This document shows, piece by piece, positions 18,275 to 27,541 of a DNA stretch of 64,000 nucleotides; within the stretch, counting starts at the first letter, position 1; each line of letters opens with the position of its first letter. The notes below the pieces were generated by a model. That model saw only the letters and a list, made by a program, of their open reading frames with translations, did no database searches and was not told the origin of the DNA. Origin of the DNA: Janthinobacterium sp. 17J80-10 (GTDB taxonomy: Bacteria > Pseudomonadota > Gammaproteobacteria > Burkholderiales > Burkholderiaceae_D). The stretch lies in the NCBI RefSeq assembly GCF_004114795.1, contig NZ_CP035311.1, forward strand, positions 3,720,001 through 3,784,000. Reading direction: 5' to 3'. Position numbers and translations under genes: made by a program.

Positions 18275-19000
18275 ATGCAAGCAAGCCCCTACGGATTGGC
18301 TAACCTGTGGCAGCAAGGCGATCTTGTCACCAAGAGCGTCGCTGTCCTGCTGATCGCCATGTCGATCGCGTCCTGGTACGTGATCGTCTCGAAGGCGCTG
18401 CAACTGCTGCAATACCGGCGCGCGGCCAGGGCCGCCGGCTACCAGTTCTGGGATGCCACCACCTTGCAGGACGGTCTGGCTACGCTGGGCAGCAACAATC
18501 CCTTTGCCGCGCTGGCAAACGCCGGCGTCGGCGCCATGCAGCACCATAGCGCCCACCAGGGGCACTTGCACGACGAATTATCGGTGAGCGACTGGGTGAC
18601 CCTGTCGCTGCGCCAGGCCATCGATGAAGTCACCGGCAAGCTGCAGACCGGCATGGCCGTGCTGGCGTCGGTCGCCTCGAGCGCGCCTTTCGTCGGCCTG
18701 TTCGGCACTGTCTGGGGCATTTACCATGCCCTGGTGGCAATTGGCGCCTCCGGCCAGGCCAGCATCGACCACGTGGCCGGCCCGGTTGGCGAAGCGCTGA
18801 TCATGACCGCGCTTGGTCTGGCCGTGGCGATTCCGGCATCCTTCGGCTACAACGCCCTGGTGCGCGGCAACAAGAATGTCACCGCGCGCCTGCACAAGTT
18901 CGGCTTCGACCTGCACGCCCTGTTCGTCACCGGCGCGCGCAGCAGCACAGGCAGGGATGGCGCAGGCAGCGGCAAGCTGGCAATCGTGGGAGCGGCATGA
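18275..19000 (+). CDS. exbB: TonB-system proton channel subunit ExbB
   Basis: A 241-aa MotA/TolQ/ExbB-family inner-membrane protein. Helix 1 is VAVLLIAMSIASWYVIVSKAL; helices 2 and 3 contain SVASSAPFVGLFGTVWGIYHAL and GEALIMTALGLAVAIPA, both hallmark regions. It forms the proton channel with ExbD that energises TonB. It starts nine bases after tonB and overlaps exbD by four bases (ATGA). Confidence 0.94.
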   Translation: MQASPYGLANLWQQGDLVTKSVAVLLIAMSIASWYVIVSKALQLLQYRRAARAAGYQFWDATTLQDGLATLGSNNPFAALANAGVGAMQHHSAHQGHLHDELSVSDWVTLSLRQAIDEVTGKLQTGMAVLASVASSAPFVGLFGTVWGIYHALVAIGASGQASIDHVAGPVGEALIMTALGLAVAIPASFGYNALVRGNKNVTARLHKFGFDLHALFVTGARSSTGRDGAGSGKLAIVGAA

Positions 19001-19419
19001 TGGCAATGGGTTCCCTCTCCGACAGCAACGACGACGATTTCAACCCCGAGATCAATACGACGCCGCTGGTCGACGTGATGCTGGTGCTGCTGATTATTTT
19101 CATGATCACCATCCCCGTCATCAACCATACCGTCAAGGTCGACCTGCCGCACGCGGTCAACCAGAAGAACGAGCCCAAGCCGGATAACATCAACCTGGCA
19201 ATCGATGCCCAGGGCAAGGTATTCTGGAACGCGGACCAGATCGACATGGGGCAGCTGAAGGTGCGCATCGACGCGGCGGCAAAACATGTGCCGCAACCGG
19301 AACTGCACTTGCGTGCCGAACGCACGACCCAATATGAAACGGTGGCGCAGGTAATGGCGGCAGCCCAGTCAGGCGGCCTCACCAAGATCGGCTTCATCAC
19401 CGATCCGAATACGAAGTAA
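18997..19419 (+). CDS. exbD: TonB-system proton channel subunit ExbD
   Basis: A 140-aa protein with one N-terminal membrane helix carrying the essential Asp (INTTPLVDVMLVLLIIFMIT) and a periplasmic domain. It partners ExbB. Start overlaps the exbB stop. Gene order tonB-exbB-exbD is typical of Burkholderiales. Confidence 0.94.
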   Translation: MMAMGSLSDSNDDDFNPEINTTPLVDVMLVLLIIFMITIPVINHTVKVDLPHAVNQKNEPKPDNINLAIDAQGKVFWNADQIDMGQLKVRIDAAAKHVPQPELHLRAERTTQYETVAQVMAAAQSGGLTKIGFITDPNTK

Positions 19420-19539
19420 TCCGCATTGACACGGCAGCGGGCGGCCAACGGCGCCGCAATCGGCCGCAACTAGTCGCCGCCGGTTTGCGTTATCATCCTG
19501 TTATTCTCAAACCGATTTCCCATTCTTGCCGAGGCGACC

Positions 19540-20010
19540 ATGAAAGGCGATGCCAATATCATCAAGCTGCTGAATGCGCAGCTGACCAATGAATTGACTG
19601 CGATCAATCAGTATTTCCTGCATGCCCGCATGTATAGCCACTGGGGCTTGAAAAAGATTGGCAAGAAGGAATACGACGAATCCATCGGCGAAATGAAACA
19701 TGCCGACAACCTGATCAACCGCATCCTGATGCTGGAAGGCTTGCCCAACCTGCAGGCGCTCAACAAAATCATGATCGGCGAAACCACGCCGGAAATGCTC
19801 GATTGCGACCTGAAGCTGGAACTGGCGGCCCATGCCACCGTCAAGGATGGCATCAAGGCTTGCGAAGCTGCCGGCGATTACGTCTCGCGTGAAATTTTCC
19901 AGGCCATCCTGGACGATACGGAAGAACACATCGAGTGGCTGGAAACGCAAATCGAGTTGATCAACAAGATCGGCTTGCCAAATTACCTGCAGTCGCAAAT
20001 GGAAGAGTGA
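19540..20010 (+). CDS. bfr: Bacterioferritin
   Basis: A 156-aa ferritin-like cage protein that stores iron. The ferroxidase ligands of the Bfr type are visible: Glu18 (LTNELTAIN), Glu51 and His54 in IGEMKHADNLINRI, and Glu127/His130 in DDTEEHIEWL. Met52 in GEMKHAD is the heme ligand, marking a heme-binding bacterioferritin. It is 120 bases after exbD, so it may have its own promoter. A strong terminator follows. Confidence 0.95.
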   Translation: MKGDANIIKLLNAQLTNELTAINQYFLHARMYSHWGLKKIGKKEYDESIGEMKHADNLINRILMLEGLPNLQALNKIMIGETTPEMLDCDLKLELAAHATVKDGIKACEAAGDYVSREIFQAILDDTEEHIEWLETQIELINKIGLPNYLQSQMEE

Positions 20011-20024
20011 AGCGATACTGCCAA

Positions 20025-20057
20025 TAAAAAACGGGGCTGCGCGCCCCGTTTTTTTAT
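20025..20057. terminator. Bidirectional terminator between bfr and the GST gene
   Basis: Stem ACGGGGC / GCCCCGT with a TGCGC loop, an A-run before it and a T-run after it. It can end both bfr (plus) and the convergent GST gene (minus). Confidence 0.9.
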
Positions 20058-20070
20058 TATTGCGGCCGCA

Positions 20071-20679
20071 TTATTGCGGAACAGTATCCTTGAACGCAGG
20101 ACGCTCCGACAGTTTATTGTAGAGCCGTGCAAGCGTCGGATGCGCCTCGGCCCAATGGATTTCCGGGAAACGGAAGTTCAGCCAGCCGAGCGTGGCGCCA
20201 ACGGCCACATCGGCAAGCGTATAGTGGTTGCCGGCGCAGTAAGGCTTGTCGCCCAGGCCAGTGGCAATGGCATTCAGACCCGCCTCCACCTTGCCCAGTT
20301 GCCGCGCGATCCAGGCCGGGCTTTGCTGCGCTTCCGGACGCAGGGTACGCTCCAGGCGCACCAGCACGCCGGCGTCCAGCACGCCATCGGCCAGCGCTTC
20401 CCAGCATTTGACCTCGGCACGCTCACGGCCCTGCCCCGGGATCAGCTTCCCCACCGGCGACATGGTCTCGAGGTATTCGACGATCACGCGCGAATCGAAC
20501 ATGGCGCCGCCATCTTCCATCACCAGGCAGGGCACCTTGCCCAGAGGATTGGATTGCTGGATGGCGGTATCTTCGCTCCAGACATTCTCGAGAATGAACT
20601 GGTAATCGAGCTTTTTTTCCGCCATGACGATGCGCACTTTGCGCACATAGGGGCTGGCAAGGGAACCGATCAATTTCAT
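20071..20679 (-). CDS. Glutathione S-transferase family protein (YibF-like)
   Basis: A 202-aa GST. The N-terminal thioredoxin-like domain begins MKLIGSLASPYVRKVRIVMAEK and includes the cis-proline segment NPLGKVPCLVMEDG and the glutathione-contact FDSRVIVEYLE. The C-terminal helical domain has the GST fold motif YTLADVAVGATLGWLNFRFP. It resembles E. coli YibF and related stress or housekeeping GSTs; the substrate is not known. It is convergent with bfr. Confidence 0.85.
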   Translation of the reverse strand: MKLIGSLASPYVRKVRIVMAEKKLDYQFILENVWSEDTAIQQSNPLGKVPCLVMEDGGAMFDSRVIVEYLETMSPVGKLIPGQGRERAEVKCWEALADGVLDAGVLVRLERTLRPEAQQSPAWIARQLGKVEAGLNAIATGLGDKPYCAGNHYTLADVAVGATLGWLNFRFPEIHWAEAHPTLARLYNKLSERPAFKDTVPQ

Positions 20680-20778
20680 GGCGATGACTGGAAGGAATTC
20701 GGGCGCTGATTATACCATCGGCCGCCTTTCGGTCAGGCATGGCCGCCCCCCGCCAGCGCCCGCCACGAAGCGGCTTGA

Positions 20779-22203
<1,425 letters not shown>

Positions 22204-22211
22204 GGATATTC

Positions 22212-22237
22212 CCCGTGGCAAGCCGGCTTGCCACGGG
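22212..22237. terminator. Perfect 26-bp palindrome after purB
   Basis: The palindrome CCCGTGGCAAGCC / GGCTTGCCACGGG begins nine bases after the purB stop. It has only TT after it, so it is a strong hairpin but a weak intrinsic terminator. Confidence 0.6.
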
Positions 22238-22297
22238 TTGTGGGCGTGCACATATCCGGAGATTTTCACTCGTCAGAAATCAAAAACTTGAGCATCG

Positions 22298-22387
22298 TAC
22301 GGCCGCGAATCCAAGGGTGTAGCGATCGATTGGGACGATTTTGATCCTGACCGCTTTTCTCCAATTTTCCCGCAGACGATTCTTTAG
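22298..22387 (+). pseudogene. Possible gene remnant
   Basis: A short open stretch with no start, bounded upstream by an in-frame TGA, reads YGRESKGVAIDWDDFDPDRF and then SPIFPQTIL before TAG. It looks like the tail of a degraded protein gene, but the family was not recognised and chance is possible. Confidence 0.25.
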
Positions 22388-22414
22388 AGCCGCAAGCGAG
22401 TTCAGCGGCACGTT

Positions 22415-23815
22415 TTAACAGAGTGGGAGGCGCACCGTAACTAACAATCCACCACGCGGGGCGTCAGACAGCGTGATCGTTCCTGCATGGGCAACCACGA
22501 TTTCGCGGACAATCGACAAACCAAGGCCGCTACCTAGCGTGTCGCCGCTATCGAGCCGGAAGAAGCGCAAAAAGACATTGTTACGTTGATCTTCCGGGAT
22601 CCCTGGCCCGTTGTCGCTTACCGTCAGAAAAACCCCATCGCCTTGGGGGAGCACGGTCACCGTCACCTGGCCGCCATTCGGGGAGTAACGAAGCGCATTA
22701 TCAACCAGGTTTGACACCATCTCGCGCAGCAACACGGCCTGACCGGATACGTTGGCGGGCGTATTGGCTTCCCCCTCGTATCCCAGATCGATCTGCTTAC
22801 GCGTTGCCAAAGGCAGCAAATCCACCACGACATCGCGCGCCACGGCAGCCAGGTCGACACGCTGCGGCGGCATCACCAGGCCGTTGACCGGCTCCGCCCG
22901 CGACAGCGAAAGTAACTGGTTGGTCAGGCGAATGGCGCTGCCCAGGCTGTTATGAAAAGCCTCGACAGCCGGGCGCATTTCGCCGACCTCGCTTTGACGC
23001 AAAGCATACTCGGACTGCGTATTAAGCACGGCGAGAGGTGTACGCAACTGGTGGGCAGCATCGGCGATGAAGCGGCGGCGCGCCTCGACCATGCGCTCGA
23101 TGCGGTCCATGTGCAGGTTGATGGAATCAACCAGCGGCACCACTTCGCGCGGCAGGTCACCGGCCTGGATCGGTGTCAGATCGTCGTCCGGACGATTACG
23201 AATCTCACTGCCCAAGCGCTCGACAGGCTTGACCGCCTGCCGGGTAGCAAGCAGGGCGACGATCAAGGCGACCACGACGAGCACGGCCTTGCGCCCGACT
23301 TCGCCGAAAAACAGGCTTTGCACCACTTCCTTGCGGGAGTTGGTCGTTTCGCCAAGGATGAGCAGCACCGGCTTGGGAAACTCGGTGCGATACAGAGGCT
23401 TCAACATCGCCCCCAGGCGCAGGGCCTGGCCCTTGTACATGCCATCGTAGAACACCGCGACATTGGGCTTTAGTGCCTCGGTCAACGGCAATCCGTCGTA
23501 ACCGGTGAGCACTTTTTCGCCCGGATGGCCGACGCTGTAGAACACGCGGTCGGAACTGCCGGCTTCGAACAGTTCGAGCGCGGAATAGGGAATGTCGACG
23601 ACGACCTCCGCGTCGGTGGCATAGATGCGTTCGGCGATACCTTTCAGCGAAGCCGATAGCGAGCGGTCATAGGCGTGGTTGGCGGCGGCCAGCGCATCGC
23701 GATAGCTGAACCAGGCATCGACCAGCAGCAAGGCCGATAACACGCCGACCAGCCAGACTGCCAGGCCACGCTTGAGGCTCTTGGCCGGCAAGCGGCTGCG
23801 CACGTGGGGGATCAA
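22415..23815 (-). CDS. TctE-like sensor histidine kinase
   Basis: A 466-aa membrane sensor kinase. Helix 1 (GLAVWLVGVLSALLLVDAWF) and helix 2 (KAVLVVVALIVALLATRQAV) flank a periplasmic domain of the TctE N-terminal type. A HAMP-like linker, the H-box FIADAAHQLRTPLAVL, and an ATPase domain (LVDNALRYSPNGG; SDNGPGIPEDQRNNVFLRFF; GSGLGLSIVREI) follow. The start is a TTG overlapping the regulator stop (TTGA), implying translational coupling. It is divergent from the porin/ABC genes and probably senses the transported solute. Confidence 0.88.
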   Translation of the reverse strand: MIPHVRSRLPAKSLKRGLAVWLVGVLSALLLVDAWFSYRDALAAANHAYDRSLSASLKGIAERIYATDAEVVVDIPYSALELFEAGSSDRVFYSVGHPGEKVLTGYDGLPLTEALKPNVAVFYDGMYKGQALRLGAMLKPLYRTEFPKPVLLILGETTNSRKEVVQSLFFGEVGRKAVLVVVALIVALLATRQAVKPVERLGSEIRNRPDDDLTPIQAGDLPREVVPLVDSINLHMDRIERMVEARRRFIADAAHQLRTPLAVLNTQSEYALRQSEVGEMRPAVEAFHNSLGSAIRLTNQLLSLSRAEPVNGLVMPPQRVDLAAVARDVVVDLLPLATRKQIDLGYEGEANTPANVSGQAVLLREMVSNLVDNALRYSPNGGQVTVTVLPQGDGVFLTVSDNGPGIPEDQRNNVFLRFFRLDSGDTLGSGLGLSIVREIVVAHAGTITLSDAPRGGLLVTVRLPLC

Positions 23816-24489
23816 GCGCTTCTCTCGTCGGTTGCGCTGATCAGGTAGCCGATGCCACGCACTGTGGTCACCGCCACGCCGCTGCCCTCCAGCTTCTTGC
23901 GCAACCGTGACACGTAGATTTCGATGGCTTCCGGCCTGGCATCCTGCTCCATGCTGAACAGTTTTTCGAACAAGGCATCACGCGCCACCGGCCGGCCGAT
24001 ACGGCGGAGCAGAACTTCCAGCACCGCCAGTTCGCGCGGGGTCAACGACAAGGGGGTGTCATTTATCGTCGTCAGGCGGCTTACCGTATCGAAGGCCAGC
24101 GCCCCCAGGCGCACGACCGGCGTTTGCCCGGCCGATCGACGAAGCAAGGCTTTCAGTCGCGCTTCGAGCTCGCCGAGTTCGAAAGGCTTGGGCAGGTAGT
24201 CGTCGGCGCCCAGGTTGAGTCCGCGAATGCGGTCGTCGACTGAGCCACGCGCAGTGAAGATCAGCACCGGCACCTGTAAGCCGCGGGTACGCAGATTTTT
24301 CAGCACCTCAAGACCATCCTTGTCGGGCAGCGACAGGTCGAGCAGCACGCCGTCGTATTCGCCGGTCAGCAGGAAGTGTTCAGCGTGGTCGCCGCGGGCG
24401 GCGATATCCACCGCATAACCGGACTGGCGCAGGGATTTGGCGACCCATTCACACAGTTCCGGGTGGTCTTCGACCAGCAGGATCTTCAT
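23812..24489 (-). CDS. OmpR-family response regulator (TctD-like)
   Basis: A 225-aa regulator. The receiver has LVEDHPELCEWVAKSL, the phosphoacceptor Asp51 in YDGVLLDLSLPDKDGLEVL and Lys in LPKPFELGELEARL. The winged-helix domain contains LTPRELAVLEVLL and IEIYVSRLRKKLEGSG. It is cotranscribed with the kinase. It probably binds the direct repeats at 24721-24743 and 26267-26289 in front of the porin and binding-protein genes. Confidence 0.92.
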   Translation of the reverse strand: MKILLVEDHPELCEWVAKSLRQSGYAVDIAARGDHAEHFLLTGEYDGVLLDLSLPDKDGLEVLKNLRTRGLQVPVLIFTARGSVDDRIRGLNLGADDYLPKPFELGELEARLKALLRRSAGQTPVVRLGALAFDTVSRLTTINDTPLSLTPRELAVLEVLLRRIGRPVARDALFEKLFSMEQDARPEAIEIYVSRLRKKLEGSGVAVTTVRGIGYLISATDERSA

Positions 24490-24720
24490 GTTTTGTCTCC
24501 GTATTGCCGACTTGAACCGGACTCACTGACGGTTTTGTTTCGCCGCCGATCTGCCGAATGAATCCGGGCGCGTTCAATCTTGACCACCCCTGCTCGTTGA
24601 AATTTAACCAGGGGTGATAGTCGCCCATCGTTGGGGCCACGACGAATAAGTGTAGCGTATTTGGGTGGATTTTCTCTTTCAGCTGGATGGGTGTTGCAGG
24701 CTGAGGCGCTTTTACGCATA

Positions 24721-24754
24721 TCGAAAGCAAATCGAAAGCTTCCTCGTATTTAAT
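24721..24754 (+). promoter_or_regulatory. Promoter of the porin with response-regulator-type direct repeats
   Basis: The segment 24721-24743 holds CGAAAGC twice with an 11-bp period, the spacing expected for an OmpR-family dimer. Five bases later is a -10-like TTTAAT (24749-24754). The same repeat and spacing occur before the substrate-binding protein gene (26267-26300), so a shared activator is likely; the divergent TctD-like regulator is the candidate. Confidence 0.6.
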
Positions 24755-24814
24755 GCATTCCCACCCGGCGTTGCCGGAGTGAATGTATATCAACAACCAA
24801 TTTTCGGAGAGACA

Positions 24815-26215
24815 ATGCGTTTCAACCCACTGACCCGTGCCATGCTGGCATGCTTTGCCCCAATGGCCATCGCCGGCGCCGTTCACGCTGCTCCGCTCGA
24901 CGATCTGCGCGCCGAAATCGCCGCACAGAAAGCGCGTCTGGAAAAACTGGAGGAAGTGCTGCAAGCTACTGCCGCCACATCCAGCGCAGCCACCAAGAAA
25001 GCCGAGGAAGCGACCAGGAAGGCCGACGAGGCCAGCAAGAAGGCAACTGCCGCCGCCGAGCCCGCCAAGAGCAAGGGGCTAGCCATGCCGGCCGGATTGA
25101 GCATCTACGGCATCGTCGATGCCGGTGTCGAAATCGGCAACTATGGCCGTGGCAGCAAGGTCCGCGTGCAGAGTGGCCTCGGCTCGGCAAGCCGCATCGG
25201 CTTCAAGGGCGAGCGCGACTTCGGCGACGACCTGAGCGCCTACTTTCAGCTCGAAGCCGGCGTTTCCGTCGACAATGGCCAGAACACCGGCCATTCATCC
25301 AACGTCAGCAATCCTGGCCAGGGCGCTGCGTCGTCGGCCTCTGTCAACAGCACCGGCGTCGCCATTTTCTCGCGCAATACTTTCCTCGGCGTGAACAGCA
25401 AGACCTACGGCGACCTGCGTTTCGGCCGCGACTATGCGCCGATCTATTCGATCACCAGCATCGCTGACCCGTTCACCATCGGCGGCGCCACCGCCTTCCG
25501 CCTGTGGTCTTCCACAGCCGCCAGCCGATTCGACAATGCGCTGTTCTACGCAACGCCGAAACTGGCCGGCTTCCAGGGCAAGGTCGCCTACAGCGCCGGC
25601 ATGGAGAACAATAGCGAGACCGATGTCGGTGTTACCGGCGGCGCCCCCGGCAACAGCAACACTGGCCCGAAGAGTGAAGGCAAGGGATGGAGCGCCAGTG
25701 TTACTTACGCCGACGGCCCGCTCTTTGTCGGCGCCGGCTATCTCGACTACGCCAAGATGGGCACCGTTACCGCCCCGGCCACCGAGAACGCGCACCGCAC
25801 CTCGTGGAACCTGGCCGCGACCTACGACCTGAAGGTCGCCAAATTTTACGCCCAGTTCCTGCACGGCACAGATACCCAGGACGGTGCCGCCATCAACAAG
25901 ACGCTGGATCGCAACGTCTGGTGGCTGGGTGCCGCCATCCCCTTCGGCGAGCGCCACACCGTGCGTGCAGTCTATAGCCGCCTCGACGACCGCATGAGCA
26001 CCAACCGCGACTCCACTCACTATGGCGCCGGCTACGAGTTCGCCCTCGACAAGCAGACCGACCTTTATGTCTACTACGCCAAGGTCACCAACGAGAACGG
26101 CGGCCAGAACTCACTGTGCGCTGGTGGCACTTGCCAGGGCTTCGACAGCGGCTCCGGCCTGCCGGCAAACTTCTCGCCGTCGTCGCTGATGCTGGGTGCC
26201 CGTTACCGCTTCTAA
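24815..26215 (+). CDS. Outer-membrane porin with N-terminal coiled coil
   Basis: A 466-aa porin. A signal peptide (MLACFAPMAIAGAVHA) is followed by an Ala/Lys/Glu-rich coiled-coil stretch (residues about 25-85) that may form a periplasmic trimer stalk. A beta-barrel then begins at LSIYGIVDAGVEIGNYG and contains typical general-porin strands (SRIGFKGERDFGDDLSAYFQLEAG, LRFGRDYAPIYSI) and ends in the barrel-sorting GARYRF. The ATG at 24815 follows GGAGAGAC. Probably admits the substrate of the adjacent ABC transporter. Confidence 0.9.
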   Translation: MRFNPLTRAMLACFAPMAIAGAVHAAPLDDLRAEIAAQKARLEKLEEVLQATAATSSAATKKAEEATRKADEASKKATAAAEPAKSKGLAMPAGLSIYGIVDAGVEIGNYGRGSKVRVQSGLGSASRIGFKGERDFGDDLSAYFQLEAGVSVDNGQNTGHSSNVSNPGQGAASSASVNSTGVAIFSRNTFLGVNSKTYGDLRFGRDYAPIYSITSIADPFTIGGATAFRLWSSTAASRFDNALFYATPKLAGFQGKVAYSAGMENNSETDVGVTGGAPGNSNTGPKSEGKGWSASVTYADGPLFVGAGYLDYAKMGTVTAPATENAHRTSWNLAATYDLKVAKFYAQFLHGTDTQDGAAINKTLDRNVWWLGAAIPFGERHTVRAVYSRLDDRMSTNRDSTHYGAGYEFALDKQTDLYVYYAKVTNENGGQNSLCAGGTCQGFDSGSGLPANFSPSSLMLGARYRF

Positions 26216-26226
26216 GCAACATGCGC

Positions 26227-26260
26227 GGGGAAAGCGAAATAGTGAAAAAACGCTTTCCCC
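26227..26260 (+). terminator. Inverted repeat after the porin gene
   Basis: Perfect 10-bp arms GGGGAAAGCG and CGCTTTCCCC with a 14-base A-rich loop. It starts 11 bases after the porin stop. No T-run follows, so it may reduce rather than abolish read-through into the ABC operon. Confidence 0.5.
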
Positions 26261-26266
26261 GTGAAA

Positions 26267-26300
26267 ACGAAAGCGAATCGAAAGCTTCCGCAGTTATATT
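26267..26300 (+). promoter_or_regulatory. Promoter of the ABC operon with response-regulator-type direct repeats
   Basis: The segment 26267-26289 repeats CGAAAGC with an 11-bp period and is 21 of 23 identical to the element before the porin. The -10-like TATATT (26295-26300) starts five bases after it, exactly as at the porin. This suggests co-regulation of porin and transporter. Confidence 0.6.
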
Positions 26301-26373
26301 AGACCCTGAGCCATCCGGCCGGCACCTGACAAAGCCAGGACCGGATGCCAGAATCGAATCAAGGAGACAAATC

Positions 26374-27474
26374 ATGAATACCACCCGTCGCCGCTTCCAG
26401 CGTGGCTTGCTTGCCGGCCTAATCGTCGCCGCCCTCAATGCCACCGTCGGCTTTGGCTCGGCCCACGCCCAAACCACCGCCGACGTGCCCGCCGCGCAAA
26501 AGGAAGGCAAGCTGGTCATCTACGGCGTCACCGACAATGAGCAGGCCAACCACCTGATCCGCGAATTCCGCAGCATGTACCCGGCGATCAACGTCGAGTA
26601 CAGCAACATGAGCACCACCGAGCTATACAACCGCTTCATCTCCGAGTCCGCTGCCGGCAGTTCGGCCGACGTCACCTGGTCGTCGTCGATGGACTTGCAG
26701 ATCAAGCTGGTCAACGACGGCTACGCGCAGCCGCACAAGTCACCCGAAACGGCCAAGCTGCCGGATTGGGCCAACTGGAAAAACGAAGCCTTCGGCACCA
26801 CCTACGAGCCGATCGGCATCGTCTATAACAAGCGATTGGTCCCGGCCGCCGACGTACCGCAAAGCCACGCCGATTTCATCAAGCTGCTCAACACGCAGAC
26901 CGAGAAGTACAAGGGCAAGGTCAATACCTACGACCCGGAAAAATCTGGTGTCGGCTTCATGCTCGTCACCCAGGACAAGCAGGTCAACGCCGCCGGTTTC
27001 GCCGAACTGCAGAAGGCACTCGGTGCCGTGCAGGTAAAAGTCCAGGCGTCTACCGGCACGATGATGGAACGCATCGCCTCTGGCGAAAACCTGATCGGAT
27101 ACAATCTCAACGCCGCCTACGCCTTGACCCGGGCCCAGAAGGACCCGTCGATCGGCATCGTGCTACCCAAGGATTACACGCTGGTTCTGAGCCGCGTCAT
27201 GTTCATCGCCAAGAAGGCGAAGAATCCGAATGCCGCCAAGCTGTGGCTCGACTTCGTGCTATCCAAGAAGGGCCAGGAAATCATTGCCAGCAAGGCAGAC
27301 CTCTATGCCATCCGTCCCGATGTCGAAGGCGCCACCACGGCCAGCGGCCTCAAGCGGGAACTCGGCAATGCCTTGCGACCGGTGGAAATCAATACCGGCC
27401 TGCTGACCTACCTCGACCAGGCCAAGCGTCTTGAATTCTTAAAACAGTGGAATAGCACGGTGAAGGGCAAGTAA
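26374..27474 (+). CDS. ABC transporter substrate-binding protein (Fbp/Afu type)
   Basis: A 366-aa periplasmic binding protein. An Arg-rich twin-arginine-like start (TTRRRFQRGLLAGLIVAALN) leads to a signal region ending in GSAHAQ. The mature part begins KEGKLVIYGVTDNEQANHLI and includes YSNMSTTELYNRFISESAAG and GTTYEPIGIVYNKRLV, typical of the FbpA/AfuA cluster. Members carry ferric iron, sugar phosphates or phosphonates; the Tyr pair of classical FbpA was not confirmed, so the substrate is open. AGGAG precedes the ATG. Confidence 0.85.
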   Translation: MNTTRRRFQRGLLAGLIVAALNATVGFGSAHAQTTADVPAAQKEGKLVIYGVTDNEQANHLIREFRSMYPAINVEYSNMSTTELYNRFISESAAGSSADVTWSSSMDLQIKLVNDGYAQPHKSPETAKLPDWANWKNEAFGTTYEPIGIVYNKRLVPAADVPQSHADFIKLLNTQTEKYKGKVNTYDPEKSGVGFMLVTQDKQVNAAGFAELQKALGAVQVKVQASTGTMMERIASGENLIGYNLNAAYALTRAQKDPSIGIVLPKDYTLVLSRVMFIAKKAKNPNAAKLWLDFVLSKKGQEIIASKADLYAIRPDVEGATTASGLKRELGNALRPVEINTGLLTYLDQAKRLEFLKQWNSTVKGK

Positions 27475-27541
27475 GCCTTTGCTGATGCTCCTTCCCCTTG
27501 ACGGGGAGGGAGCGCCCCCACTCCTTTCCCAAGGAAATCCC

